The notes under the pieces are model-generated. The model saw only the letters and a program-made list of their open reading frames with translations. It had not been told where the DNA came from and searched no databases. 64,000 nucleotides of DNA. Source: Azospirillum brasilense. GTDB lineage: Bacteria; Pseudomonadota; Alphaproteobacteria; Azospirillales; Azospirillaceae. Below, piece after piece: positions 16,518-28,024 of the stretch. The position numbers and the translations under genes were made by a program. Each line of letters begins with the position of its first letter. Position 1 is the first letter of the stretch. The stretch spans positions 310,001 to 374,000 of the forward strand of contig NZ_QOKV01000002.1 of assembly GCF_008365405.1 (NCBI RefSeq). Direction: 5' to 3'.

Positions 16518-18524
16518 TCAGGCCGCCGCCGTCGCCACCGGCTGAAGCCCGCGCGTCAACTGGCCGAACGCATCGCGGAACCGCCCCTGTGCGACGTCGG
16601 CCTCGGCAAAGCGGACATGAACCGCCGCCTTGTCGATGGCCCGCACCTCGAAGGCGACGGACAGGCCGAAGCGGTCGAGCCGCAGGGTGCCGCGGTCGCC
16701 CACGCCGAGGCCGCCGATCCCGCTCAGCATGGCGCCGCCGTTCGACAGGTCGGTCAGCGTGCCGGACTGGTCGCGCCCATGCACCACGACGCCGCAGGAC
16801 TCATTCACCCGGTAGCGCGGGCTGCGGCGGCGGTCGGCGTCGGTCGTGGAGGTGCGGACGACGCGCACCAGCACGCGGCGCAGCTCGTCGATGCTGCTCG
16901 CCACCTCGTCCGAGCCGGCCCGCACGCCCGAGGCCTGCGAACCGGTCTGGTCGGCGTCGCTGGACACGGCGGCGATGCGCACCGACACCTCTTGCGCGGC
17001 GTTGGAGGTCTCCACCACGTTGCGGCTGATTTCCTGGGTGGCGGCGGCCTGCTCCTCCATCGCCGCGGCGATGGCGCTGGAGATCTGGTCGATCTCGCCG
17101 ATGGTGTCGCCGATCTCCGCCACCGCGCCCACGGCGGTGCTGGTCACACCCTGGATTTCCGCGATCAGGCGGGTGATCTCCTCGGTCGAGCGGGCGGTCT
17201 GGTTGGCGAGGTTCTTCACCTCCTGCGCCACCACCGCGAAGCCCTTGCCGGCTTCGCCCGCGCGGGCGGCCTCGATGGTCGCGTTGAGCGCCAGCAGGTT
17301 GGTCTGGCTGGCGATGTCGGTGATCAGCTTGACCACCTCGTCGATGCGACCGACCGCCTCGGACAGCGACTGGATGGTGCCCTGGGTGCGCTGGCCGTTC
17401 TCCACGGCGCGGCGGGTGACCGCGCTGGAGTGGGCGATCTGCGCGGAGATCTCGCGGATCGAGGCCGCCAGCTCCTCCGTCGCCGCCGCCACGGTCTGGG
17501 CGTTGGCCAACGCCTCCTCCGCCGCCGCGGCGACGTTCTGCGCGTTGATGCTGACCCGCTCGGCGGAGGTCGCCATGGCGTCGGCGTCCTGGGCCATGCC
17601 GCCGGTGCGCAGGGCCACCTGCTCCACCGCGTGGCTGGCCTCGCGCTCCACCGTCTCGGCCATGGACTGGAGGGCGGTGATGCGCTCCTCCTCCGCCTGG
17701 CGCTGGCGCTCCGCACGCTCCTGGGTCGAATAGTTCAGCTTCGCCTTCACGGCGCGGATCTGCGACCGGATGCGGGCGAATTCCGCCACGCCGGAACTGG
17801 GAACGTTGGTCATCAGGTCGCCGCGGGCGATCGCGTCGAGGTGGGTTTCCACCAGCCCGAGCGGGCGGCGCACCGTGCCCATCACGCTGAGCGTGCCGAT
17901 GCCGGCCACCAGCAGGCCGAACAGCATCAGCCCGGCGAAGATCCCGACGCTGTCGCTGCCCGTCAGGCTCACCCCACCGAGGGCGATGACGGTCAGCAAC
18001 AGCAGGCCGTTGGTCGCCAGGATGCGCCCGCCGATGCTGGATACCAGATTGCTCAGCCAGACGCCGAAGCCGCCGCGGACGATCTGGCCGTCCAGCAATC
18101 CGTACTGCTGGCCGCGCCCGGCGCGGATCTCGGCGTAGATGCGCTCCGCCTCCGCCACCGCCTCACGGCTCGGCTTGGACCGGATGGAGATGTATTCCGT
18201 CACCACGCCCTTCTCGGTGATGGGGGTGACGTTCGCCTTGACCCAATAATGGTCGCCGCTTTTGGACCGGTTCTTGACCAGCCCCTCCCACGGCCTGCCG
18301 TCCTTGATGGTTTCCCACAGGTTGGCGAAGGCGGCCGGCGGCATGTCCGGATGGCGCACAAGATTGTGAGGCGCGCCGAGTAATTCCGTTTCTGCGAATC
18401 CGCTAATATCAACAAATGCTTTATTGACGAACGTAATCTTGCCGCGGGTGTCGGTCCGCGACACCAGCAGCATGTCGTCGGCCATTTCGATTTCGCGGTT
18501 CGTAACCGGTCCATTGTCGCGCAT
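16518..18524 (-). CDS. aer: Aer-type PAS chemoreceptor with C-terminal PilZ domain
   Basis: A 668-residue methyl-accepting chemotaxis protein. Residues 15-120 are a PAS domain with the Aer signature [10 protein letters not shown] (53-62), typical of FAD-binding redox/oxygen sensing. Two hydrophobic segments (about 169-190 and 192-215) form a membrane hairpin, followed by HAMP. The signalling domain contains the conserved hairpin tip [20 protein letters not shown]. Residues about 560-650 are a PilZ domain with RRRSPRYRV and DLSNGG, matching the RxxxR...DxSxxG c-di-GMP-binding motif. An Azospirillum aerotaxis receptor of this layout is known. The start at ATG 18524 is chosen over an upstream GTG at 18551. 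Confidence 0.9.
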   Translation of the reverse strand: MRDNGPVTNREIEMADDMLLVSRTDTRGKITFVNKAFVDISGFAETELLGAPHNLVRHPDMPPAAFANLWETIKDGRPWEGLVKNRSKSGDHYWVKANVTPITEKGVVTEYISIRSKPSREAVAEAERIYAEIRAGRGQQYGLLDGQIVRGGFGVWLSNLVSSIGGRILATNGLLLLTVIALGGVSLTGSDSVGIFAGLMLFGLLVAGIGTLSVMGTVRRPLGLVETHLDAIARGDLMTNVPSSGVAEFARIRSQIRAVKAKLNYSTQERAERQRQAEEERITALQSMAETVEREASHAVEQVALRTGGMAQDADAMATSAERVSINAQNVAAAAEEALANAQTVAAATEELAASIREISAQIAHSSAVTRRAVENGQRTQGTIQSLSEAVGRIDEVVKLITDIASQTNLLALNATIEAARAGEAGKGFAVVAQEVKNLANQTARSTEEITRLIAEIQGVTSTAVGAVAEIGDTIGEIDQISSAIAAAMEEQAAATQEISRNVVETSNAAQEVSVRIAAVSSDADQTGSQASGVRAGSDEVASSIDELRRVLVRVVRTSTTDADRRRSPRYRVNESCGVVVHGRDQSGTLTDLSNGGAMLSGIGGLGVGDRGTLRLDRFGLSVAFEVRAIDKAAVHVRFAEADVAQGRFRDAFGQLTRGLQPVATAAA

Positions 18525-18885
18525 AAGCCAGCACCCCGTCGCGGAGAACACGCATAAAACACTACTTAAGTTTTATTTCTACTGTATTAATGTCAGAAAA
18601 TCATCACCATATTGTCGCACCCTGTCCGGCTATAGTTAGGGCGTTCGGGGAGCGGTCCCTCCGCTAGGTCACTGCCGGCGTTGAGAAAATAAGCGATTTA
18701 TCTTATATTTTAGACGCTTTCGAGACGCCGCCTCCCTATTGTGGATTCTACGGAGTCCGATCCGATTCAAGGTCGGTGGCGGCCATCCGATCCTCCGGGT
18801 TGCGGACCGATGACGGGGGCGGCACCATCCGCCACGCGCGCCGTTGGAACGGCCATCCCTCTCGAACCGCAACAGGACAGCCACG
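18525..18885. other. AT-rich divergent intergenic region
   Basis: 361 bp between the divergent chemoreceptor and FMN-reductase genes. Positions 18550-18740 are markedly AT-rich for this genome, which suits promoters for both directions. A short inverted repeat, ATAAG (18689-18693) and CTTAT (18702-18706), is present. No open reading frame or RNA gene was recognised. Confidence 0.5.
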
Positions 18886-19488
18886 ATGAGCGACACCGCA
18901 AAGCCCATCCGCCTTCTCGGCCTTTCCGGCAGCATCCGCCGCCACTCCCACTGCACCGCGGTGCTGAACACACTCGCCGACTCGCTGGGCAACAAGGCGG
19001 GCGGCAAGGCGGGCGGCAAGGCGGAGATGACGCTGTTCCCGCTGAACGAAATCCCGCCCTACGATCCCGACCTGGACGCGGAGAACACCCCCGCCCCGGC
19101 CACCGCTCTGCGCGATTCCATCGCCGCGGCCGACGGGCTGGTCATCATCTCCCCGGAATACAATTACGGCATGTCGGGCGTGCTGAAGAACGCGCTGGAC
19201 TGGGCGTCACGCCCGGCCATGAAGTCGCCGGTGCGGGGCAAGCCGATCCTTATCATGACCGCCTCCCCCGCCTTCACCGGCGGCGTGCGCGCCCAGCATG
19301 AGATGCGCGAGACGCTATCCGGCATGATGGGTCGGGTCATCGCCCGTCCGCAGGTGGTCATCGGCACGGTTCACGAGAAGATCAAGGACGGCCGGCTGAC
19401 CGATCAGGCGGCGCTGGACTTCGCGTTGGCCGCCATCGACGACCTTCTGGCGGAAATCGCCCTGCTGCGCGGGGTCAAAAGCGCTTGA
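18886..19488 (+). CDS. NADPH-dependent FMN reductase family protein
   Basis: A 200-residue flavodoxin-fold reductase. It has the phosphate-binding loop LGLSGSIRRHSHCTAVL near residues 11-27 and the family signature SPEYNYGMSGVLKNALDW near residues 86-103. Relatives (ChrR/YieF/azoreductase-like) reduce FMN, quinones, chromate or azo dyes with NAD(P)H in the cytoplasm. A small tandem GGKAGGKA insertion occurs after residue 38. ATG 18886 follows CAGGACAG. It is a single gene; the physiological substrate is unknown. Confidence 0.88.
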   Translation: MSDTAKPIRLLGLSGSIRRHSHCTAVLNTLADSLGNKAGGKAGGKAEMTLFPLNEIPPYDPDLDAENTPAPATALRDSIAAADGLVIISPEYNYGMSGVLKNALDWASRPAMKSPVRGKPILIMTASPAFTGGVRAQHEMRETLSGMMGRVIARPQVVIGTVHEKIKDGRLTDQAALDFALAAIDDLLAEIALLRGVKSA

Positions 19489-19536
19489 GTCCCAGGCAGG
19501 GCAGGGCTGACGCGCAAAGACCGATGGGGCTGGCCG

Positions 19537-19568
19537 AAGTGTGCCAATATTAGTATATCAGCACACTT
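19537..19568. promoter_or_regulatory. inverted-repeat operator upstream of the LctP-type permease
   Basis: AAGTGTGC (19537-19544) and GCACACTT (19561-19568) form a perfect 8-bp inverted repeat around a 16-bp AT-rich spacer containing TATTAGTATAT. It ends 24 bp before the permease start, where it would overlap a promoter. The regulator is unknown; the neighbouring DeoR protein is a candidate only by proximity. Confidence 0.55.
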
Positions 19569-19592
19569 CACTCACGGCTCCCTGTGTCGATC

Positions 19593-21092
19593 ATGCCCCT
19601 GACCCTCCATCTGCTGCCCCTCGCCGCCACGGTCGCCCTGCTCGTGTCGCGTCGTGTCAGCATGCTGACCGCCGGAACCGCGGGCATGGCGCTGGCCGCC
19701 GGGGTGCTCATGGCGGCCCTGATGGTGGCGCAGCCGAGCGGCGCCACCGCTCCGGATTGGCTGGCCCAACTTCCCGGCTTGCTCCCCGCCGTGGCGCTGA
19801 AAGCCGGCGAGGGAGCGTGGCTGGCGTGGCACGCCATGTCGATCATCGCGGCGGGCCTTCTGTTCCATCGCGCCTTCGAGGCACGCGCCGTCAAGGCCGA
19901 GGCGCAGGTCGAGGCGAAGACACCGGCCGAGCGCCGCCGCGCCGTCTTCGTCGCCTGCCTGCTCGCCGGTCCCTTCGCCGAATCGGTGACGGGGTTCGGC
20001 GTCGGGCTGGTCGTGGCGCTCGCCATGCTTCGCCCGCTGAACCTGCCGCCAGCCCACGCCGCGGCGCTGGGCCTGTTCAGCCAGATGCTCGCCCCCTGGG
20101 GCGCGCTGGGCGTCGGCACGCGGGTCGGGGCGGAGCTGATCGGGGTTTCCTTCACCGAGCTGGGCACGGCCAGCGCGGCCCTCATGGTGGTGGTCCTGCC
20201 CAGCCTGCTGCTGGTGTTCTGGCGGCTGATCCACGGCGCCGGGCTGACCTCCAGCCTGAGCGACCGGGCCAGGGACCTCGCCCTGATGCTGGCGCTGGCC
20301 GGGCTGCTTTGGCTGACCAACCGCTTCGTGGCCCCGGAACTGGGCGGTGGGCTGGCGACGGCGGTGCTCCTGCTGGCGGTGGAGGCGCGACGCCTGCCGC
20401 GCGACGCCGCCGGCCTGTCGCGGCTGCTGGCCCTGTTGTGGCCCTACGTGGTCCTGGTCGGCGGGCTGATGGCGACCCGGCTGGTGCCGCCGCTGTCGGG
20501 CTGGACGGCGGACCGGCTGGTGCTCGACCCCTTCGGCGGGCTGGCGCCGATGCCCCTGCTGCGCCACCCCTCGACGTGGCTGGTCGCCATCGCCCTGGTC
20601 ATGCTCGCGGGCCTGCCGCGCGGGCGCGCTCTGCCGGTGGCGGTCCCCGCCCTGCGCGCGGCACTGGTGCCGATGGCGGCGACGCTGGTCTTCGTGGAGC
20701 TGGCCGCCTTCATGGCCGCCTCCGGCGGAGCGGCGGCCTTCGGGCAGGCGTGGCAGGCGGTGGCGGGCTCCGCCGCCGTGCTGGCGGTGCCGGTGCTGGG
20801 GGCGGCGACGGGCATGCTGACCGGTTCCAACACGGCGTCGAACGCCCTGATGATGCACATCCAGGTCAATCTGGCGTCGGGCAGCGGCCTGCCGCTGATC
20901 GCTGCCGCCGCCATCCAGGTGGTGGCGGGAAGCGTCTGCACGCTGCTGACGCCGGGCCGGATCGTTCTGGCCTCCAGCCTCCTGGGGCTGACCAAGGCGG
21001 AATCCGCGATCTACCGGCTGGCTCTGCCCATCGGCGTCGCCTCCACGGCGTCGCTGCTCCTCGTCGTCACCGCCTGGGTCTGGCTGGTGTAG
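19593..21092 (+). CDS. L-lactate permease (LctP) family transporter
   Basis: A 499-residue inner-membrane protein with about twelve hydrophobic segments. The segments AGPFAESVTGFGVGLVVAL and MLTGSNTASNALMMHIQVNL match conserved LctP-family (TC 2.A.14) elements, in which the second is usually TGSNTNSN. The family imports L-lactate, D-lactate or glycolate with protons. ATG 19593 is preferred over GTG 19584. There is no lactate dehydrogenase gene nearby, so the substrate remains open. It converges with deoR, whose stop lies 3 bp away. Confidence 0.82.
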   Translation: MPLTLHLLPLAATVALLVSRRVSMLTAGTAGMALAAGVLMAALMVAQPSGATAPDWLAQLPGLLPAVALKAGEGAWLAWHAMSIIAAGLLFHRAFEARAVKAEAQVEAKTPAERRRAVFVACLLAGPFAESVTGFGVGLVVALAMLRPLNLPPAHAAALGLFSQMLAPWGALGVGTRVGAELIGVSFTELGTASAALMVVVLPSLLLVFWRLIHGAGLTSSLSDRARDLALMLALAGLLWLTNRFVAPELGGGLATAVLLLAVEARRLPRDAAGLSRLLALLWPYVVLVGGLMATRLVPPLSGWTADRLVLDPFGGLAPMPLLRHPSTWLVAIALVMLAGLPRGRALPVAVPALRAALVPMAATLVFVELAAFMAASGGAAAFGQAWQAVAGSAAVLAVPVLGAATGMLTGSNTASNALMMHIQVNLASGSGLPLIAAAAIQVVAGSVCTLLTPGRIVLASSLLGLTKAESAIYRLALPIGVASTASLLLVVTAWVWLV

Positions 21093-21095
21093 GCA

Positions 21096-21893
21096 TCAGT
21101 CCTGGGGTTCCGGTTCCGTCGCGCGGTCGGGGAACAGCTCCTCCACCCGCACGCCGGACTCCCGGCAGATGCGGGCCAGCCGGTCGGAGGACAGGACGTC
21201 GGTGACGAAGGTGTGGACCTGCGAGATGTGACCGATGCGCACCGGGGCGGTGCGCTCCAGCTTGCCGCGGTCGGCGACCAGGATGACGTGGCGGGCGTTC
21301 GCCATGATCGCCTGCGACACCCGCACCTCGCGGTAGTCGAAGTCGAGCAGCGCCCCGCTCTCGTCGATGGCCGAGGCGCCGATTACCGCGAAATCGGCCA
21401 TGAACTGGTTGAAGAAGTCGATGGCGGCCTCCCCGACGATGCCGCCGTCCGACCGCCGCACCACGCCGCCGGCCACGATCACCTCGATGTGCGGCTCGGG
21501 GCGCAGCAGGTTGGCGACGTTGATGTTGTTGGTGATGACCACCAGCCCGCTGCGCCCCTGGAGGGCGCGGGCCACCTCCTCCGTCGTCGTGCCGATGTTG
21601 ATGAAGAGGGAGGAGCTGTCGGGCACCAACTCCGCGGCGCGGCGGCCAATGGCCCGCTTCTCGTCCTGGGCGATCAGCCGCCGCGCCTCGTAGCCGAGAT
21701 TCTCCACCCCCGACCCGGCGACGGCGCCGCCATGCACCCGCTGGAGCAGGCGGCGGTCGCACAGCTCGTTGAGGTCCTTGCGGATGGTCTGCGGCGTGAC
21801 GTTGAATCGGGTGGCCAGATCATCGACCAGCACGCGCCCCTGCGTGCGGGCGAGCGCCAGGATGTCGGTCTGCCGGGGAGTCATGATATCCAT
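21096..21893 (-). CDS. DeoR/GlpR family transcriptional regulator
   Basis: A 265-residue repressor. The N-terminal DeoR helix-turn-helix (residues 4-57) has RQTDILALARTQGRVLVDDL and TPQTIRKDLNELCDRRLLQRVHGGA. The C-terminal sugar-phosphate-binding DeoRC domain has INIGTTTEEVARAL and NNINVANLL, then LDFDYREVRVSQAI and the terminal VTD motif. It is the last gene of the leftward operon with the carbohydrate ABC importer, and so probably represses it until a sugar phosphate accumulates. Two in-frame ATGs (21893 and 21884) are possible. Confidence 0.88.
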   Translation of the reverse strand: MDIMTPRQTDILALARTQGRVLVDDLATRFNVTPQTIRKDLNELCDRRLLQRVHGGAVAGSGVENLGYEARRLIAQDEKRAIGRRAAELVPDSSSLFINIGTTTEEVARALQGRSGLVVITNNINVANLLRPEPHIEVIVAGGVVRRSDGGIVGEAAIDFFNQFMADFAVIGASAIDESGALLDFDYREVRVSQAIMANARHVILVADRGKLERTAPVRIGHISQVHTFVTDVLSSDRLARICRESGVRVEELFPDRATEPEPQD

Positions 21894-21935
21894 GGCGGCA
21901 TTCAAGCCGACCGCCGCTTCGCCCGCAAGTTCATT

Positions 21936-21946
21936 CGAAAGCGAAA
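21936..21946. promoter_or_regulatory. DeoR-type direct-repeat operator candidate
   Basis: On the coding strand of deoR this reads TTTCGCTTTCG, two direct TTTCG units one base apart, within GTTTCGCTTTCGAATGAA. DeoR/GlpR/FruR proteins commonly bind such TTTCG direct repeats. It lies 43 bp upstream of the deoR start, between it and the ATPase gene, which suggests autoregulation from an internal promoter. Confidence 0.45.
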
Positions 21947-21967
21947 CGGCGCGATTTGCCCCTATGA

Positions 21968-23044
<1,077 letters not shown>

Positions 23045-23048
23045 CGCC

Positions 23049-23870
23049 CTACCCCTTCACAGCGCCGGCGGTCAGGCCGGAGACGATCCGCCGCTGGAAC
23101 AGCAGCACCAGCCCGATCAGCGGCACCGTCACCACCACCGACGCCGCCATGATCCGGCCCCAGGGCAGCTCGTACTGGCTGGCCCCCGACATCAGCGCGA
23201 TCGCCACCGGCACGGTGCGCGCGTCGTCGGTCAGGGTGAAGGTCAGGGCGAACAGGAACTCGTTCCAGGCGGCGATGAAGGCGAGCAGCCCGGTCGCCGC
23301 CAGCGCCGGCCCCATCAGCGGTAGGAACACCCGCGTCACGATCACGAAGGGGCCGGCGCCGTCCACCATGGCGGCCTCCTCCAGCTCCTTCGGCAGCTCG
23401 CGCATGAAGGTGGTCAGCACCCAGACGGTGAAAGGCAGCGTGAAGATCAGGTAGGACAGCACCAGCGAGCCGATCCGGTTGTAGAGGCCGAGCCAGCGCA
23501 CCAGCTCGAACAGGCCCGACAGCACGGCGACCTGCGGGAACATCGACACGCCCAGCACCACGAACAGCAGCAGCCCCCGCCCGCGGAAGCGCACCCGCCC
23601 CAGCGCGTAGGCGGCCAGCACCGCCAGCCCAAGCGACAGCGCCACCACCGCCGAAGCGGCCAACAGGGAGTTCAGGATGTTCCGCCCGAAGGGCTGCTCC
23701 TTGAAGATCGCCGCGTAGTTCGCCAGCGAGGGCTGCGAGGGCCATGCCTCCACCGTGAACAGCGCGCTGCCCGCCTTCAGCGAGGTGACGATGGCCCAGG
23801 CGAAGGGAAACACCGCCCAGACGACGATTCCCAGGACCACGAGAGCAAAGGCGGTGCGTTTCAGGCCCAT
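23049..23870 (-). CDS. carbohydrate ABC transporter permease (MalG-like)
   Basis: A 273-residue CUT1 permease with six hydrophobic segments and the EAA loop [24 protein letters not shown]. The start ATG 23870 is chosen because a strong GGGAGGTGAGGGG site precedes it; an in-frame ATG at 23888 is less likely. It is 4 bp after the stop of the first permease, so the two are translated in sequence and assemble into one channel. Confidence 0.92.
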   Translation of the reverse strand: MGLKRTAFALVVLGIVVWAVFPFAWAIVTSLKAGSALFTVEAWPSQPSLANYAAIFKEQPFGRNILNSLLAASAVVALSLGLAVLAAYALGRVRFRGRGLLLFVVLGVSMFPQVAVLSGLFELVRWLGLYNRIGSLVLSYLIFTLPFTVWVLTTFMRELPKELEEAAMVDGAGPFVIVTRVFLPLMGPALAATGLLAFIAAWNEFLFALTFTLTDDARTVPVAIALMSGASQYELPWGRIMAASVVVTVPLIGLVLLFQRRIVSGLTAGAVKG

Positions 23871-23874
23871 CCCC

Positions 23875-24773
<899 letters not shown>

Positions 24774-24777
<4 letters not shown>

Positions 24778-26057
24778 CAGCGCCCTCCCCGGCTGATGCG
24801 GACCAGAGCCTCCTTGAGGTCCGGCAGCATCGCCTTGGCGTCCTGCCGTCCGGTCAGAACCTCGTGGACGTTGGCGTAGAACTCCGCCGACACCTGATTG
24901 TAGCGCATCCCGGTCGCCTGGGCCGGCCGGTTGACCGCGTTGGCGATGGACTCGGCCAGCGCCGCGAAGAAGGGGTTGGCGGCCAGCACCTCCGCGTCCT
25001 CGTAGAGGGCCGGGATGGTCGGGTTTGACGCGCCGTGGATGGCCCGCCGCTTCTGCTCGTCCAGGCCGGTCAGATACAGCGCCAGGTCCGCGGCTTCGTC
25101 CGCATGGGCGGAGAATTTGCTGACCGCCAGCATCTGCCCGCCCAGCGTGGACGTGTGGCGCCCGCCCGGCCCGCCCTTGGGCAGCGGCACCACAGCAACC
25201 TTGCCGCCGACCGCGCTGTCGGCCGCGTTGACCAGCGTCCAAGCGTAGGGCCAGTTGCGCATGAAGACGGCGTTGCCGGACTGGAAGACGCCGCGCGCCT
25301 CCTCCTCCATGTAATTGAGGACTCCGGGCGGGCTGATCGAGCCGACCCAGCCGCGGGCCATGGCCAGAGCCTCGGCGGCGCGTGGGTTGTCGATGGTGAT
25401 GGCGCCGTCGGGGGCGACGATGGTGCCGCCGTTGCGGCTGGCGATCCATTCCAGCGCGTTGACGGTCAGCCCCTCGTAGGCGCGGCCCTGCCAGACATAA
25501 CCCCACATCCGGTCGTGCCCGGCGGCGCGTTTCGCCCGCTGGATCAGGGCGGCGGTGTCCCGAAGCTCCTCCCAGGTCTGCGGCACCGGGCGCCCGTGGG
25601 CCTCCAGCAGATCCTTGCGGACATAAAGGACCCCGGCGTCGGCGAACCAGGGCATCGCGACCAGCCGGCCCTTGACCGTCGCGGCCTCGACCATCGCCGG
25701 AAGATGGCGGCGGACGGTGTCCGCCCCGGCGCGGTCCTTCAGGTCGATGAAGTAGTTGCCGAGGATGCCCGGCCAGACCACGTCGATCTGGAACACGTCG
25801 ATGTCCGGCGACCCGGCGGCGAGAAGCTGCTGATAGAGCGCCAGCTGCTCGCTCGCCCCCTTGGGCGGGGAAACGAAGCGGACCTCGTTGCCGCTGCGCC
25901 GCGCCCACTCCTGGGCGCCATCGCGGCACAGGTCGAAGCTGATGCCGAGCCCGCTGCAGGCCAGCGTCACCGTCGCCCCGGCGGCGGGGAGCGCCGAGAC
26001 GGCCGTCAGCATCCCCGCCAAGAGCAACGCGCACCGCCGCGCCCATCGCCGCGCCAT
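24774..26057 (-). CDS. carbohydrate ABC transporter extracellular substrate-binding protein
   Basis: A 427-residue periplasmic protein of the MalE/UgpB-like binding-protein class. The twin-arginine-like, positively charged start MARRWARRCALLLAGMLTAV leads to cleavage near AAGA-TV (about residue 28). The mature part has YQQLLAAGSPDIDVFQIDVVWPG and AMPWFADAGVLYVRKDLLE, the usual sugar-binding landmarks, resembling trehalose/maltose and other disaccharide binding proteins. ATG 26057 follows GGAAGGGG. It is the first gene of the importer operon. The specific sugar is unknown. Confidence 0.9.
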
Positions 26058-26146
26058 GGAGCCCCTTCCATTCCCGGTCGATCCGGGTCCGGAAGGGAAA
26101 CTGCAATGGCCGCGGTCGAGTTCCCTGACGCTTATGCCCCGGCCCG

Positions 26147-26782
26147 TCAGGCGGGGGTGGCGGCCTCGCGACGGCAGTGCAGCAGGCTGAACAGGCCGAA
26201 GGGCGGAACGGTCTGCAGCTCCTCCACCTTCAGGCGGGAGCCGGACATCAGCGTGTCCAGCGTGAAGTCGGGCCGCCAGCCCAGCTTCTTGGAGAAGGGC
26301 GCCATCCAGTTCTCCACCGAGCGGCGGATGCCCGGCTTGTCGGCGGCGAAGTGGTTGACGATCAGGATGTCGCCGCCGGGACGGCAGACGCGCTCCAGCT
26401 CGTTCATCGTGCCCTGCGGGTCGGGGACCACCGTCATCACATACATGGCGACGACGAGGTCGAAGCTGCCGTCGGCGAAGGCCAGCGTGCCGGCGTCCAT
26501 CTCCAGCAGCCCCTCCACATTCTCCAGCCGCTCGCGGTCCACCCGGTCCTGGGCGACGCGCAGCATCTCGGAGGACAGGTCGATGCCGACCACGCGGTTG
26601 TCCTTGCGGTAGTCGGACAGGGAGATGCCCGTGCCCACGCCCACCTCCAGAACGCGCAGACCGCCCCGCCGGTTGATCCACTTCACGGCGGCGTGCCGGC
26701 CGGACGCCAGCAGGTTTCCGAAGACGGGGTCGTAGAAGCGCGCGTAGCGCCGGTAGGCGGCGCGGATGGAGTCGGCGTCCAT
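26147..26782 (-). CDS. class I methyltransferase, probable phosphatidylethanolamine N-methyltransferase (PmtA-like)
   Basis: A 211-residue SAM-dependent methyltransferase. Its opening YARFYDPVFGNLLASGR and motif I VLEVGVGTGISLSDY, then GIDLSSEMLRVA, MDAGTLAFADGSFDLVVAMYV and VPDPQGTMNELERVCRPGG, match bacterial PmtA of the Rhodobacter/Sinorhizobium types. That enzyme makes phosphatidylcholine at the inner membrane by three methylations of phosphatidylethanolamine. Other small-molecule methyltransferases share part of this pattern, so the specific activity is likely but unproven. It is 89 bp upstream of the importer operon on the same strand. Confidence 0.75.
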   Translation of the reverse strand: MDADSIRAAYRRYARFYDPVFGNLLASGRHAAVKWINRRGGLRVLEVGVGTGISLSDYRKDNRVVGIDLSSEMLRVAQDRVDRERLENVEGLLEMDAGTLAFADGSFDLVVAMYVMTVVPDPQGTMNELERVCRPGGDILIVNHFAADKPGIRRSVENWMAPFSKKLGWRPDFTLDTLMSGSRLKVEELQTVPPFGLFSLLHCRREAATPA

Positions 26783-26932
26783 TGGGTTTCCCTCACGATT
26801 CCTGGCGCAGGATTTTCGGCCGCGACCATAGCGGCCTTTCGCACCACAGGAAAGCCGCAGCGCGCCCTCCTTGTTCCACAGCGAGCCGCACTTCCGTCTC
26901 CGCTTCGCATGGTCATCACATGTGCGGCACGG

Positions 26933-26954
26933 ATGTTGACACCACCATCAACAT
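26933..26954. promoter_or_regulatory. inverted repeat upstream of parA, candidate partition operator
   Basis: ATGTTGA (26933-26939) and TCAACAT (26948-26954) form a perfect 7-bp inverted repeat with an 8-bp spacer, 45 bp before the parA start. ParA proteins with an N-terminal helix-turn-helix, like this one, normally repress their own promoter by binding such a site. It could equally be a ParB-binding site. Confidence 0.5.
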
Positions 26955-26998
26955 GACTCATGGTGCCCGCGCGATCACCCCAAATAAGGGATGCCCCC

Positions 26999-28024
26999 GT
27001 GGCCCACGAGATGAGCGGCGAGGAGCTGCGCCGCTACCGCGAACAGCGCGGCATGAACCAGCAGGCCCTGGTCGGCTGGCTGAACGAACGGCTGAACCGG
27101 CGCTACGACCGCGCCAAGATCTCCCGCTGGGAAACCGGGGCGGAGCGGATTCCGCAGATCGTCGCGGGCGCCCTGAAGACCGTGACGGAGCCGGTGGGCA
27201 TCCCCGCCGCGGCGGTGCGGGCGGCCCCGGTGGTGTTCTGCGCCGCCAACCAGAAGGGCGGGGTCGCCAAGACGACCACCTGCGTCAACGTCGCGTGGCT
27301 GCTCGCCCAATCGGGGCGGCGCGTTTTGCTGATCGACTGCGACCCGCAGGCCAACGCCACCGTTCATCTGGGCGTCGACCCGCACGAGCGGGAGCTGGCC
27401 AAGGCGACCCTGACCCACGCGCTGAAGGCCAGCCGGCCGATGCGGGAATTCATGACCCCGGTCTGCGACGGGGCGTTCGACCTGCTGCCCTCCTCCATCT
27501 CGCTGGCGGCGACCGACCGGGAGCTGCTGCGCCAGCCCAACGGCACGCTGATCCTGCGCGCCAAGATCGCCCAGCTCGCCGGTCAGTACGACTTCGTGGT
27601 GCTGGACTGCCCGCCGCATCTGGGCGAGCTGACCGTCTCGGTCCTGAACGCCGCCGACCAGCTGCTGATTCCGACCCAGACGGAGATGCTGTCGATGATG
27701 GGCATCCCGCAGCTGTTCGAGACCATCGCCGGCGTACGCGAGCTGGTAAACCCGCGCCTGCAGATCCTCGGCATCCTGCCGACCATGTACAGCCCGCGCC
27801 GCCTCCAGGACGAGACGGTGATGAAGGAGCTGCGGGAGCTCGCCGCGGCGGAGCAACTCCACCTCTTCTCCCCGGTCAAGCGGGCCGCCGACTATTCCAA
27901 GAGCGTGATGGCCGGGCGCCCCGGCCTCGCCTACAACCCGAACTCCGCGGGCGCGGAGAGCTTCCGCGAGATCACGGACGCCCTGCTGGCCCTCGCCGGG
28001 GAGGATATGCGCCATGGCGCGTAA
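26999..28024 (+). CDS. parA: ParA-family partition ATPase with N-terminal helix-turn-helix
   Basis: A 341-residue type Ia-like ParA. Residues 5-58 form an Xre-like DNA-binding domain (EELRRYREQRGMNQQALVGW and KISRWETGAERIP). The deviant Walker A KGGVAKTT is at 86-93, preceded by AANQ, and Walker B-like VVLDCPPHLGEL follows. GTG 26999 is preferred because AAGGGA lies 8 bp upstream; ATG 26960 has no ribosome-binding site and overlaps the operator-like repeat. The end overlaps parB by 11 bp. The HTH-bearing type is more usual for plasmids and chromids than for the main chromosome. Confidence 0.92.
   Translation: MAHEMSGEELRRYREQRGMNQQALVGWLNERLNRRYDRAKISRWETGAERIPQIVAGALKTVTEPVGIPAAAVRAAPVVFCAANQKGGVAKTTTCVNVAWLLAQSGRRVLLIDCDPQANATVHLGVDPHERELAKATLTHALKASRPMREFMTPVCDGAFDLLPSSISLAATDRELLRQPNGTLILRAKIAQLAGQYDFVVLDCPPHLGELTVSVLNAADQLLIPTQTEMLSMMGIPQLFETIAGVRELVNPRLQILGILPTMYSPRRLQDETVMKELRELAAAEQLHLFSPVKRAADYSKSVMAGRPGLAYNPNSAGAESFREITDALLALAGEDMRHGA

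Noticed and set aside
26124..26151. CCTGACG/CGTCAGG hairpin over the end of the PmtA-like gene
   Set aside because: Only 7 bp with a 14-base loop and no T run, overlapping the stop codon; may be chance.
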